DNA of 64,000 bases from the NCBI GenBank assembly GCA_036852015.1, contig JAANDG010000132.1:62001-126000 (forward strand), written 5' to 3'. The notes beneath the pieces are model-generated. The model saw nothing but the letters and a program-made list of their open reading frames with translations. It made no database searches and was not told the DNA's origin. A program made the translations under genes and the position numbers. The DNA is from Pelodera strongyloides (Eukaryota; Nematoda; Chromadorea; Rhabditida; Rhabditidae). Positions 45,515 through 57,338 of this stretch are shown here, one piece after another (the stretch's first letter is position 1; each line of letters starts with the position of its first letter).

Positions 45515-46390
45515 AGTTAGAATAAGTTTCCACTGCGCCTCTGAAATTTTCTTGAAACTCTTCTTCGGAATGAGAAATAAGCCCCTTTCATAGAGGATTT
45601 ATAAGCACTTTCTTCCCCGTGGAAAGCGCTCCGTGGCCGTTCATTGGCACATCCACTTTCTATGGAAGAAATAGAGGTATCGTAACCCAGCACTTTCTGA
45701 AAAAATCAAATTATACATGCAAATAAACAAAAAAATTTAGAATATCTGCTCGTGTATAAAAGGAGATACTGCTTTCCATTTATAGTACTGATTTCAAATG
45801 CCTGAAACGTAGAAACAGAGCGTACGATATCTCTATTTCCTCTATAGAAAGCGAAAGTGCTCATGAAGGACCACGGGGCACTTTCCACGGGGAAGAAAGT
45901 GCTTGTAAATCCTCTCGAATAAAAATTAAGATCGAAAATATAATAAAAACCCAAAAATGTAAAGGTGCCACACCAATTTTTATTAAAATAAAAAAAATTG
46001 AAAAGAAATCCTTTAATTTATCAGCATTTGTTTTGATTTTTTGGGCATCCTGAGGTTTGCAATGAATTTCTGAATTTCTTTAAAATCGGTTCTTTTTGTG
46101 CATTCGCGAACTCTCTTAATATTCTCCGCTCAACGACGACAATGTGCCTTTTTACGTATGTATTACTTCGCCGCGACAGCTCAATTTTCAAGAATTTTCA
46201 ATACTTGTATGATTTATTTACTAAACACACTTTGACCATTATGCGTAGCTCCTCGGTTTTCAGTGTGTTGGCACACAATTATTTGATGTATTATTTGATA
46301 AAATGTACTCTATTTAATTATTATACATACTTTTTTTATGGCTGAAACCAGCGGTAGGCTGCAGGTTGAAAATATGGGAATGAATGAAGT

Positions 46391-46480
46391 GTGCGCGGCC
46401 TACAAAAGTGGGCCCACATGTGGCGGCCCACTAATTTCGGGCCCGGTGTTGGCCACGCACCGGCCAAGTTTCCTCCGTTC
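46391..46480. repeat. GC-rich dispersed repeat, copy 2
   Basis: GCGCGGCCTACAAAAGTGGG, CCCACATGTGGCGGCCCAC and GCCAAGTTTCCTCC, as at 22300-22400. Lies in SK intron 1. Confidence 0.7.
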
Positions 46481-47224
46481 AATGAACGGCAGAGTGGCGA
46501 GCGTCAATTGGGAAACTTATCTTTTTTTATCTTTAATTGGGAAACCTATGAATTCATGAATGTTAATAGCGCTGATGATGTAATCTGTACGATGACTAAC
46601 TGATATCGCTCACGAGACGTGCTTCCAAAAATTTTATATGATGAAAATTGCCTATATTATCAACGAAATTGTGTTTACTGCACGACAGTTGAATCGAATG
46701 CATACATGTGGAGGGCTGGACGATAACCGCAATAAAACATTTCTTCTCGTATCAAACTTTTATTTATTACCGTCGCCTGCTGCTTAGTTTTGCAAAAACA
46801 TGTTCTTCTCGTCGGATGTTTTGTCTATTTATTTGTTATCCACAGTGTTTGTGTCTGCGTAGATGACGATTAATTACAAAATGACTCGGCCAAACTATGC
46901 ATTTTCTATTTAATGTTTGTACTTATATATGGTATGTACTATGTACACGATTGTTGAGAGCGTGATCACTAGTTATTCGTTTTTGTTAACGTAACTAACA
47001 ATAAACTATTTTGAAATACTCTGGATAGCTAGTTGCTCATTTAGAATTAAATTAAAAATGTTGTTTATTTGTTTTTACTCGTGCTTCAACAGTAACTCTT
47101 TAACATTCTTATATTCTGAAATAAGCTCATTATTCCTTCAACATAATTCAAAATGATGTCACATAAAGTTTCAAGTGGCTAGCACATTTTATAACATTTT
47201 TACATCTCATTACGTGATTGCACT

Positions 47225-47315
47225 CTCGAAGCGTAATATCTCTCTGGCTCTCTCTAACTCTCTCTCCCTCACTCTTTCTCTCTCTCTTGCTCTCTCTCTC
47301 TCTCTCTCTCTCTCC
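47225..47315. repeat. (CT)n microsatellite
   Basis: About 90 bases of interrupted CTCTCT/CTCT. Confidence 0.95.
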
Positions 47316-47857
47316 ATTCTTCTATCTGTCCAACTTATATAAGAGTTCACTTATTGTTCCCTTTAAAAAAGGAGCTTGCGTGTCTGCAGCTTTTTTGAGC
47401 AAAGTGGGTTTTTAAATGGAAGATCACAATTTTTTAATATTCTGATACAAGTGTTACATTTATTACGGGGTCATGGTTTGTTTTATTTCTAAAAGTGAAT
47501 TTTAAGTTATGTTGATCTTATGACACTAACACTAGTTCTCCCTTTGCTGATGTTAAACTGCAACAGTGTATGTAACTTAGCAATCATATCAGTATTTTAC
47601 GTTAGCTGCGAAACTGGCAAAGCTCTGCATTTTTATCGATAACTTAACATTGTATTGTGCTTATATATTCTATCAAAACGCACTTTTCACCACAATGAGG
47701 AGGCAAAGAAACGGCAAAATAATAGTAGCCATTAGTAAGGGCTTAGGACAGTAGACAACACATCCGGTTTAACGGCCCTGATAGCTAAGTGACTTTCGCA
47801 ATAAGAAACAAAAAGAGCCGAGGATGCCAAAGACCAGCTCATAAGTAATGACTCTTG

Positions 47858-48030
47858 TTAAAGCAGTAGTGTACCTACTTTGGGACATTTGCACATGATA
47901 CGCATATCCTATGGTATCCTATGTAAATTTGGTGCCGGAAGCTTCGGAGGGGCACCAAAAATTTGCATATGATACATAGGAACAAGGGATACGAGTATCA
48001 TATGCAAATTTCGGTACAGTACTACTTTAA
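47858..48030. mobile_element. MITE family H, complete
   Basis: 173 bp between TTAA and TTAA: TTAAAGCAGTAGTGTACC at the left, mirrored GTACAGTACTACTTTAA at the right, with TTTGCA.ATGATACGCATATCC arms. Confidence 0.88.
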
Positions 48031-48765
48031 GAAGATTATGTTTAGACTTGAGAATACATTATTATATATTTGCGTTGTGTTCTATGCAATCTAATCTATA
48101 TAGTGACCCCCAACCCAGATCAACAATAACCTAGATCTGCTATCTTACGAAGTCTACATAGAAAAGGAGGAACCCATTTGCACTGTTCCATGTGTTTCGT
48201 GGGCCAACCCATTTGGTGTCCACTTGGCGCCCATCTCATGACCAATTCGAAAAGTTGAGCATCTGGTCACGAAATAGTCCGTGACCGGGCACGAAATTTT
48301 TTTTTTGTGGAAACCATTTTGTTACCGTCGATTGACGATGACGGTTTTTGGACTTATAATGAAAGTTTCTAAAATTGAAATGTGCATTTATTTTATTTAT
48401 TCCAGGTTTTTTTTTTTGAAAGTCAAAAATTTCGCCTGATAGTTCATTTTTATTTTTCGCGCGAAAAAAATTAGGCTAATTATGGTTTCTATGGAGATTC
48501 ATTGGAAATATTCTCTTAGTTTCAATGTTCGGTTTATTATTAGATGCTGGCTGTGTTGTAGGCTTAGGGCAAAATCTGAAGCTATCCTTTTAAAACATTA
48601 AACTTTTAAAGGCTTAAAAACTTAATTAATATTCAGAATTTTTAGTGCTTGTTTCAGAGCGAATGTTCCATTTTTTTCTGGCCGTATTTGAATTTATTTA
48701 TTACTGGGCTATCTATAGAGCTAACTTGGAACTATGTCAAACTGGCTTATTGGGTAAGACACCTT

Positions 48766-49000
48766 TGGAATACCCTGGAATACCGGGCACCACCATGGAA
48801 TACCTGGGCAACCGCGGAATACCCTGGAATACCGTGGAATACCCTGGAATACCCTGGGCAACCGTGGAATACCCTGGAATACCGTGGAATACCCTGGGCA
48901 ACCATGGAATACCGTGGACAACCATGGAATACCCTGGACAACCGTGGAATACCATGGGCAACCACGGAATACCATGGGCACCCGTGGAATCCCCTGGGGC
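48766..49000 (+). repeat. GGAATACC minisatellite, left copy
   Basis: About 15-bp units alternating TGGAATACCCTGGAATACC and TGGGCAACC types, roughly 15 units. Confidence 0.95.
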
Positions 49001-50466
49001 CCTGGGCAGCCATATATGCTCATAGCTAAAACAAAAACTTTTCATCACTCGGCCTTTATTTCAGCGCTACTTTACTACCTTTTCTCTACTAGTTCGTTTA
49101 TTATCAAGTTTGTTTCGGTACATCGTTTTCATACTCATAGACCATGAAGCTTCTGCCAGTCTTCGCCGTAGTCTAGCCAGCTCTGGGCGACTACAATTTC
49201 GAGAAGTCTGGGCGCGCAGCACACCCTTACTATTTGTTTCTGTACACATTTTCACGTTTTTCGTCCAGTCGGAAATGCCGGCCGTCAGGCAAGAGGCCGG
49301 CAAAGACTGGGCGAGGTGTGCGACGAAATCTGGGAGAAAAATTCCTTTTTTTGCTGCGCACCATCAAAGTTTCGCGTTGTATGTGATAGAGATTCAGATA
49401 TCCAGCCAAGTATCACCAATCACCACTCCATAGCCTGTGGCATGTGGCCTGTGCAGCTAGCCCTAGCTGCACAGGCCACATGCCACAGGCTATGGAGACG
49501 CAGATGGTAGGGGGTATAGGGGTACATCTCGGTCTTGGAGACGAGCCAAATGGCAATTTGGACCAATGCCAAATGAAGAGAAACTATAATTAGCACATGT
49601 TCACAGATCCGTGATCTAAAATAAAAAGCAAATACTTTAAATTCGTGGTCTAACAAGAGCAACAATCAAGTTGCTCATTGTGTTTAGTGTGAAAATGTTG
49701 TGTGCGTGTGTTTTTCCCCATTTGGCATTGGTCCAGAGTGTGATTTGGCTTCTGTCCAAGATGTACCCCAGTATCCCTACCCTCTGCGTCTCTTTTCGTA
49801 TCCTTATCTGTACAGGCTATGGAGTGGTGATTGGAACAGGCTATGGAGTGGTGATATCTGAATTTCTATCACATACGACGTCAAACTTTGATGGTGCGTG
49901 GCGAATTCGCCCAGATTTTGTCGTATACCTCGCCCAGTCTTCGCCGGATCTCACCTGTTGCGCGGGTGGCGCTCCAACCGAAAGAAAGTGTGGAAAACTA
50001 TGCAAAAGCAAATAAAAAGGGTGTGCGGCGCTTTCGCCCAACCTTCACCCGCTTTTCGCGAAATTGTAGTCAGTGCACTTGCGCGGACCTGGCGAGTGTC
50101 CGCAAAGACTGGGCGAAGTGTGCGGCGAAATCTGGGTGGATCCCTTTTTTCGCCGCGCTCCAGACGCGTTGGGTCAGTATAATATGCGCCTGTTGTTTAC
50201 TTCAGGTTTGTGAAGAAGTGAAGAGCGAAGGAAGCTTCATGGTCTATGATTTTGAAAATATGTTTCTAAACAAATGAATATGGTCGTTTTTATTGGAACG
50301 TTGGATAAAATTTGAGCATAGGGTATTCTCAGTGAAACAGTTTTCTGATCAAGTAAAATACTACTCGATAAAAGGAGCACCTAGGTAGTAAAGAAAAATT
50401 AGCGCTGAAATAAAGATAAATGATGAAAGTTTTTTTTAGTTCCGAGCATATGTATATGGCTGCGCA

Positions 50467-50722
50467 GGGTATTCCACGGGAGGCCAGGGTATTCCATGGT
50501 TTCCCAGGGTATTCCAGGTATTCCGCGGTTGCCCAGGGTATTCCAGGGTATTCCGCGGTTGCCCAGGGTATTCCACGGTTGCCCACGGTATTCCACGTTT
50601 GCCCAGGGTATTCCACGATTGCCCAGGGTATTCCACGGTATTCCAGGGTATTCCGCGGTTGCCCAGGTATTCCACGGTTGCCCAGGGTATTCCACGGTTG
50701 CCCGGTATTCCAGGGTATTCCA
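50467..50722 (-). repeat. GGAATACC minisatellite, right (inverted) copy
   Basis: Same unit on the minus strand (GGTATTCCACGG, GGTTGCCCAGG). The unit order is not an exact mirror of the left copy, so the two arrays have changed independently since the inversion. Confidence 0.95.
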
Positions 50723-50989
50723 AAAGGTGTCTTACCCAATAAGCCTGTCAAACTTTAGTTTTTTTTTGTAGGAAAAATTTCAATAGGATCTCATTTAATA
50801 TGTTATACGTTATCATTGTTTATATAAACTACAATGTGCATTTTTTCACTTTGTTATAGGTAATAGACTAATAGATGCTAAAGAAATCAGTTATCCTCCG
50901 CCAACTTCCGTGATCAGCTTAGAATTTGTTGAAAAACAAATACATGTACATTATTTGATATATGATACGTCTACCAGGGGAATGAACTC

Positions 50990-50993
<4 letters not shown>

Positions 50994-51030
<37 letters not shown>

Positions 51031-51171
51031 GTACCTCTATATCTTTCTCCTTTCTATATCTATGTTTCTCTCTCTCTGTTCTCCCTCTCACCTTTCTCTC
51101 CTTCACTCGTCTTCTCTCCCTTCCTCTCTCTTTCTACCTCTACATCTCTCTCTCTCTCTCCCTCTCTCCCT
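50994..51171. repeat. CT-rich microsatellite
   Basis: Interrupted (CT)n/(TCTC)n about 180 bases long, ending some 90 bases before SK exon 1b. Confidence 0.93.
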
Positions 51172-51263
51172 TGACTTCCAGTATTTTGTTTGTAATTGAA
51201 TCCCGAAATCAAAATTCTTCATTCACTCATTGATATTCCCTACTCCTACAACCCTTACCTCTC

Positions 51264-54200
51264 ATGTCGTTCAAATCTGCCCGCGTAGCTCTGACTAGAA
51301 CATTTACGCTCCTTCGATCAAGAGGTAATATAACGATGTATTCTCTCTAATAATGGTTTATTGATTAACGTACGGATCTCTACCTTCTGTCGTCGGATAA
51401 AAGCCTATACCTATGGTTATTGCACTTTTTGGAAAAAGCAAATGGAGAACGCAAACACGAAACAGAGCGTAGCGCTGTTTTATGTTAGCGTTGGTTCTGA
51501 ATAGCTAATGCACGTGTGGAATTCTAAATCATTGTATGTCAGGCTTCTCGCTGAGACAGGTACTTTTAAAGCTACTACTTACGTGGTGGTAAGTTAAACG
51601 TACGTGGTGGTGAACTTACGTGTGTTAATACATCTATTTGTTTTTGTTCAACTTCTATGTGCAAACAATAAACGCATAAAATCAATTATTTCGACCAACT
51701 CTTATTTTATAAATCAACCTGGTTTCAGCGCACGACTGGAAAGATTCCGATGAGAAAAGAACGCAGGACGAGGGCAGAGAGCGGAGAACCGGGAAGGGTT
51801 ACGGTGTCTCGTCAGTGAGTGCAGAGACGGTGCGGAAGCGGTGGAAACAGCGCAAAGAAATGCTCGAGATTAAGCTGAAGGTTCGTTTTGTGAGCAAACT
51901 ACAAATACTTACTTCAAACAAAAGGCTAATAGGAATACAAACTACAACAACGTCTAGAAGCTGTAGAGCAGAATCAGCAGAATATCTGAATATCTCGCTT
52001 ACTGAAAAAGTAAGGACAACCGTTGAGGGCGTTTCCCAGCGTCCGTGAATTAAATTACAACAATATAACAACTTCAGCTACGAACAAACACAACAGAACA
52101 AACCAAAAAGGTTCCAATGTGTTTTGACAAATATACACAGTAGCTCTACATTGTGATAAAAGACTCCAAAACCAACTTTGTGATAAAAGACTACAAAGTG
52201 TACAAAGGAACTACTAGCTACAGTAGTAGAATAAGTATAAAAACCATCATGGTTACTGTATATTACCAAAGTTGCAGTTCTGTGATTGGTCGCTGTTCTT
52301 TGCCCTGTTCGGTCTCCTTCTCGCCGTGCTCGATGTCGAATTGTGTGCTTTGGAAGCGACCGTGCCACCGGATATTGTAAGTTTAATAAGCAAATATTTA
52401 TGCTCATAGAGTTGCTTGTTTCTTGAGAAGTTTCCCGTTGCTAGCCTAACTTCAGAAGGCACATTCCGAACTAGGAAAAAGTAACGTTTTCAAGGGTTTA
52501 GTTCGTTTCTTCCAAGATAGGTTTATACTGTTTTCTTAGAATAATCGGTGTACCTTTTCACGTAGTATTCTTGGCCTTTTACCGTTTCGTCATAATGGGC
52601 ACTGTTCCTTTACTGTGTGCTTATAAAATCAACGTGAAACTAATTCGTATTAAAATAAGTGTTTTACTACAAAATATGTGTTCTTTTTCAGCGTGTACAA
52701 ATATCAACGGTTCTTCGCGCTGGTATCATTGGTTCTACTATTATACTACAAATTGTGCTTGTCGCCTACCATTTTATGGATATAAAGGTGAAGAATTGCT
52801 AATGAATAGTCTATTATAAACCTCTCATCCTCCTCCATGAGAACCTATTTTTACGCTTCAAGAGCGTGCTCCTATTTGTTCAAGGTTGGTTCAATGCCGT
52901 GTTCAAGGCCTAATTATAATAGTATAGGACGAGTTCCAGATGACAATTGCTCAATAACTTCAGGCAATTATCAGGGTGAATCGTTGCTTCAGCTCTTTTT
53001 CTCACCTGCCTGTGGTGGTGTTTTCAGATGTCAGAGTTGTCACCGGCCAGATCCGAACCTCTAGGATTCTAGCTAACCATAACAACAACACTGTAATCAA
53101 AACAAAAGTCCATAATTTGTTGTAGATCTACCTGAACGAGACGGGCAATGAAAACTGTTGGGTGGCATTCACGTGGGAGCGGATTTCACAAATCCTGTTC
53201 GAAATGGCTGTGTGTGCAATTTGTCCGATACCAGGTATGTTTTAAAATATGTTTTCGCGCTTTCTTTTGATAAGGAACGATTATATAGTTAGTTGTCTTC
53301 CTTGCTCAGAAATATGTTAGTTTTCCTTCTTCGCTTTCAATTCTTTATGTCTTTATTGTTTAGTAAGGGCCCATTTGGCAGTTCACGTTTTGGTTCGAAA
53401 TTCCAACGGTTTCCTTTTCCGAAAGTTTCCTGTCATCTACACAAATCCATGTATAATGACGCTGCGAAATTTGATACTTGTGGGATTTTCACTGACATAC
53501 CTGAAAAAGGCCTCGAACTTTTCGTTTTTCGTCGTTAACCCTAACAAACATATGGGGAGCCGTGGCATGGTATTCACTTAAAAACTTCCTGGTCTTTTTA
53601 AGTCCAATGCAAAAGTTGCAAAGACTAGCCGCACGGACCAACTAGATATGGTATCAAAAGGGATCACAACTGGCATATTCATATGCACATATGCTTGATT
53701 ATTTAAGGATTTATCTTAAATAAGGTTCCAATTCTCTTTTTTTGTGGTTTGTGATATAAAAATTACCAAACACATGTGGAAAAAACTAAGAGCAGCTACG
53801 CTACATACGCAGACTTTATTTCGAACATTCATTTCAAGCATCGTAGTTTATAGTTTATACCTTTTAGATACCGGTATCGTGGATTGGCCCTTGTTGACTG
53901 CTTCGGCACGGGAAGCGACCAGGCGGATTCAAATTCCAATTTCAGTACTGCTAACATTACCAATGTTCCTCCGATTATACATCCTCGGCCGATATATGCT
54001 ACTCCATAGTACATTGTATCAGGTGAGAATAAACTATATAAACCGTAGCTGGTGTTTATCATTCGTTATATTCTTTTTATTTTGTGGAGGCTCATGTGTA
54101 GGCCATAGTAGTTTATGTTATGTAAGAAAACTTTATCTGTTGTTTATATTTTAGTATATTCTCTGTTCTATGTTTTGTAAATGCTCAAGTAATAAAATAA

Positions 54201-57200
54201 CACTTCCATATCGGAATAAATACAAATTTGCCGCGTTTCTCCTCTCTTACTTTATTTCTAGCTTGCCAGACTCACGTAATAAACGTGGTTTCGAATTTTT
54301 CTTTGAAAAAAAAAACAATCTTTGTAGATTGTGTCATTGAGGTAACCGTAAGAAACTGTATTTTTTATGTGGCAAACTACAGGATTGCTCAGGATTTTCT
54401 GCACTATTTGCATGATTTTTCTACAAGTATCTCTTTCAGGATTGCGCTGCGCGTACAATTGCCTCTTTCAATCAAATCAGTGTGGATTTTCGTTTCGTCG
54501 TTAGGAGTCAACTGTACTCTCGTCCACTTTTCGTCGTTTCCGTCTTTACCGTGTGCTTTTGGGTGGTCATGTCGTGGATGCTGACGCAATGTGAACGGTA
54601 AGTGCATCAATGTGTCAAGTACTGTCAATAAGTGTTTGTCGGTGTCAAGTGATGAATTCATGCAGTTTGTTCGATATGAAATATCAGGGCGAACAGACCC
54701 ACAAAGACACATGTATAGATTTTTATGGAATTGGTAGTCCTTACGATCAGGCCTACAAATATGTTAACGGCTTACGATGTTTCGGTCTTTGTGAGACATT
54801 TTAAGGTTAAGGCCTAAAGTTACGATTCTTGCGAGTAAAGTGCCAACTTGTTTGTTCCTCAAATATACTATTGTTCGCAAGGACGAAGTAATGAATTGAT
54901 GGGAAAATATCAAAATATGTAATCAAAATATTTTCCCCGATCTTCTCTGATTATGATATAAAAATGCTGCATAATAATATTTTAATTTTAGATACGCTGC
55001 ACCAAAAGAGCTCAATCTCTCAGGTTATCATCATCTGCTCGATTTCATATGGTTTGAGATAATTGTGCGTTTCATGAATTGTTAATATATCACGTGTCTG
55101 CAGATTGTTAATTGGCGACTCCTCTTCTCCTATACAAATTTGTTCACATAAAAGATACAATATAATGAAAAATAAGCTTCGTGAAGCCTTATTTACCAAT
55201 TTAGTGCATTAGGCTAGTTTCGTTTCAAGTCTCATCAGTGTTATATTTGGGGCAAATTAGCTACTGCGCCCTCGAATGACCCAGATTCCACATTCGCCAC
55301 TTAATTCCCCATGGGAAATTCCCCGTCTTTTTCTCTGCATGTCTCACATTAGAATGCTATTTTCTGTCCCCAGGGAATATTTCCCCAAGAGAATCGAAGT
55401 GGTGAATATGGCCTCTGGACTACTCTTATATAAAAACCGTTAGAGGTCTGGTAGTACACTGCGGTGGCAGCCGGTGAATGTGAACTTGAGGCGCACTTCT
55501 AGAGTCTTACCCGATGTGCGGGACGATAAGTATCTTTTATATTTGTTTAATACTCCACTCATCACTTCAGACATTCTTCTCTATCGGCTACGGTGACATC
55601 AAGGCGCACACCTATTGTGGAAGGGCGCTGGCTATGCTCACTGCTCTCGTGGTAATGATTTTTTAATTTCTTCATTTTTATTGACTGGCAACCCACAGTT
55701 TTCTAAGGTCTTTAGTCTTTAAAAATTACAGGATCCGACAGAATTACCGGATAATTGCGCAATTGATGCTTTTTCCAGGGTACAATGTTCTCTTCAATTC
55801 TAATTGCCCTAATGGGCAGACGAATGGCGCTTTCGAGCGGCGAAAAACGAGTCAATCACATAATCGCCGAAAGCCAACTCACACACAGGTAAGAACTTTG
55901 CTTTACTTTAAAGGGAGAGGCCCATGAGAAAAAAAGTTGTCCTTAATTTACTTACACACGATGTCCGGAATTTAAGAAATACTTCTGTGAAAACCGTATT
56001 TCTTTACACCTTGAACTCGCAAAGTTATTCTCCGGCAAACTGTTCGGCCAGGTACCGCCCCCGGTAAACCAGGTACCGCCCCCGGAAAGGATGAAAATGA
56101 ACGGATATAAACCGTAAAAACGCTCTGACTACGGTACCTGGCCGAACAGTTTGCCGGGGAATAACTCTGTGAGTTATAGGTGCAGGCGCCCCGGCGCTAA
56201 GTTTAGTGCAAACGGTCTATGTCGAGATGATAATGGTACTTGTTCCACATCATCCACCAAGAATTCTTTGTTTATAAACTTCTCATTCTTCTTGTAAAAA
56301 TCAATTATTTGCAGTCATCGTGACGCAGCTGCTCGTGTTCTCCAGCAAACTTGGCGTACGGTGCTTCGCCGGCGTGAAGCCGCTCAACAACTTGGCGGCA
56401 GGGCCGTCATGCGACTATCGAACGCCCAGCGGGGACTTCTGCGCGCCGTTATGGAGTGAGAAAACATTAATTATTGATTGATTAGTAGAAATTAATATAG
56501 ATGTTGATTGTGTACCGAAGTACAGCAGTCCAGCTTGTTAGTAGCATTTTTGTCCCTGGCTCTTGGAAATATTGAGGCAATATTCACCACTCAATTTCCC
56601 AGCAAGGAACCGCTTCCCAGGGACAATTTTCAAAAAAATTATCCTGGGTAGCGATTCCCCGACAAAATAACGATTCGCCATTTTCCCTATTTACCCTAAT
56701 GAGTGTGAATCGGATTGCAGTTCGGGGACGGGGAATTATTCTCTGTAGGGAAAAAATCCTCGGGGATTTTGTCCCCAGGGATTTTTTGTCCTTTTTTCCC
56801 TGGGGACTAATTCCTCCTGAGTGGTGAATACAGCCTCTGTTCTCCGGAGTAAAAACGATCTGAAGTGAGTCAAATCCTGCAATTATTATAAAGTTAGAGG
56901 AAACTTTGAACTGCAAGCAACTTTCATCACAGACGTTGTGATTGTTTATCGTAAATACATAATCAAATCAATTACAGAGCCCCTGTTCCTGTTTCTGAAA
57001 TTCATAAATATTACAGATTCCGACGGACGCGGTGGCGTTTGCGTATGCGGCTCGAAGATGAGGAGGACTATTTCGTGGCGAGACGGGTGAGCTAAAGATA
57101 ATATAAAAATTATCATTCTACCATAAGTTTGTTGGTTATCGATTTTGTTGATTATCGATCGATTAGTGACTATTGCGATTTATTGATTTTCTTCCAGGCA

Positions 57201-57338
57201 TTTATGGAGACCGAGGATCGTCTCTCGCGTGTCCGCATGCGGCAGGCTCATTTGAATGAAATGATTGGCGGACTGTACAATCACGTACAGCAATTGACCA
57301 ATCTTATGCAAATTACACCAGTCACTAAAATAGAGTAG
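51264..57338 (+). CDS. Small-conductance Ca2+-activated K+ channel (SK/KCNN type), 481 aa
   Basis: Exons: 51264-51324 (1b), 51729-51880, 52278-52376, 52692-52787, 53126-53234, 53868-54022, 54440-54597, 54992-55064, 55571-55651, 55779-55888, 56315-56455, 57017-57086 and 57198-57338. All phases agree; stop TAG; AATAAA at 57830. Tetrameric K+ channel of the plasma membrane, opened by Ca2+ through bound calmodulin. S1 about 75-94 (WSLFFALFGLLLAVLDVEL), S2 110-131, S3 148-169 (WERISQILFEMAVCAI, PIP after it), S4 196-219 with LPMFLRLYILGRYMLLHS, S5 254-274 then CERY, pore filter IGYGD at 306-310 followed by HTYCG, S6 318-341. The calmodulin-binding region (about 342-425) has DAAARVLQQTW, matching the NAAANVLRETW block of SK2, and the C-terminal coil ends soon after. 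The N-terminus is short. Exon 1a at 43485 is a phase-compatible alternative start. Confidence 0.93.
55281..55418. mobile_element. Small MITE family L, copy 2, in an SK intron
   Basis: CCACATTCGCCACTTAATTC at the left, inverse GAAGTGGTGAATATGGCCTC at the right, with CCCATGGG and CCCCAGGG between. Confidence 0.7.
55908..56185. mobile_element. Truncated MITE family B, copy 3, in an SK intron
   Basis: TTAAAGGGAGAGGCCCATGAG, GATGTCCGGAATTTAAGAAA, CTCGCAAAGTTATTC, GGCCAGGTACCGCCCCCGG (doubled), then the mirrored AGTTTGCCGGGGAATAACTC. It stops before the right terminus. Confidence 0.85.
56573..56838. mobile_element. Small MITE family L, copy 3, in an SK intron
   Basis: TGAGGCAATATTCACCACTC at the left; GAGTGGTGAATACAGCCTC at the right. 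The interior has several mirrored blocks with CCCAGGGA and GGGGA. About 266 bp. Confidence 0.8.

Larger units (their letters stand above)
48743..50746. repeat. 2-kb foldback structure with mirrored minisatellites
   Basis: GGCTTATTGGGTAAGACACC opens the left arm; its inverse GGTGTCTTACCCAATAAGCC closes the right arm. Going inward both arms have a GGAATACC minisatellite (48766-49000; inverted 50467-50722), then GAGCATAT/AGCGCT..TTTACTACC flanks, then a GGGCGA-rich segment (49150-49390; inverted 49880-50170), and GGCTATGGAGTGGTGAT. At 49424-49494 there is a smaller perfect palindrome (GCCTGTGGCATGTGGCCTG). All lie in SK intron 1. The Pro/Tyr-rich open frames are repeat artefacts. Confidence 0.88.

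Noticed and set aside
48645..50771. Open frames of 90-140 codons rich in EYPGIPW or GIPRLP-type repeats on both strands
   Set aside because: They arise from the GGAATACC minisatellite, which is open in several frames. No start or splice context.
53293..53538. Possible extra exon of the SK gene between S3 and S4
   Set aside because: Exons 53126-53234 and 53868-54022 already join in phase and match the family; including this stretch would add a non-homologous loop and break phase.
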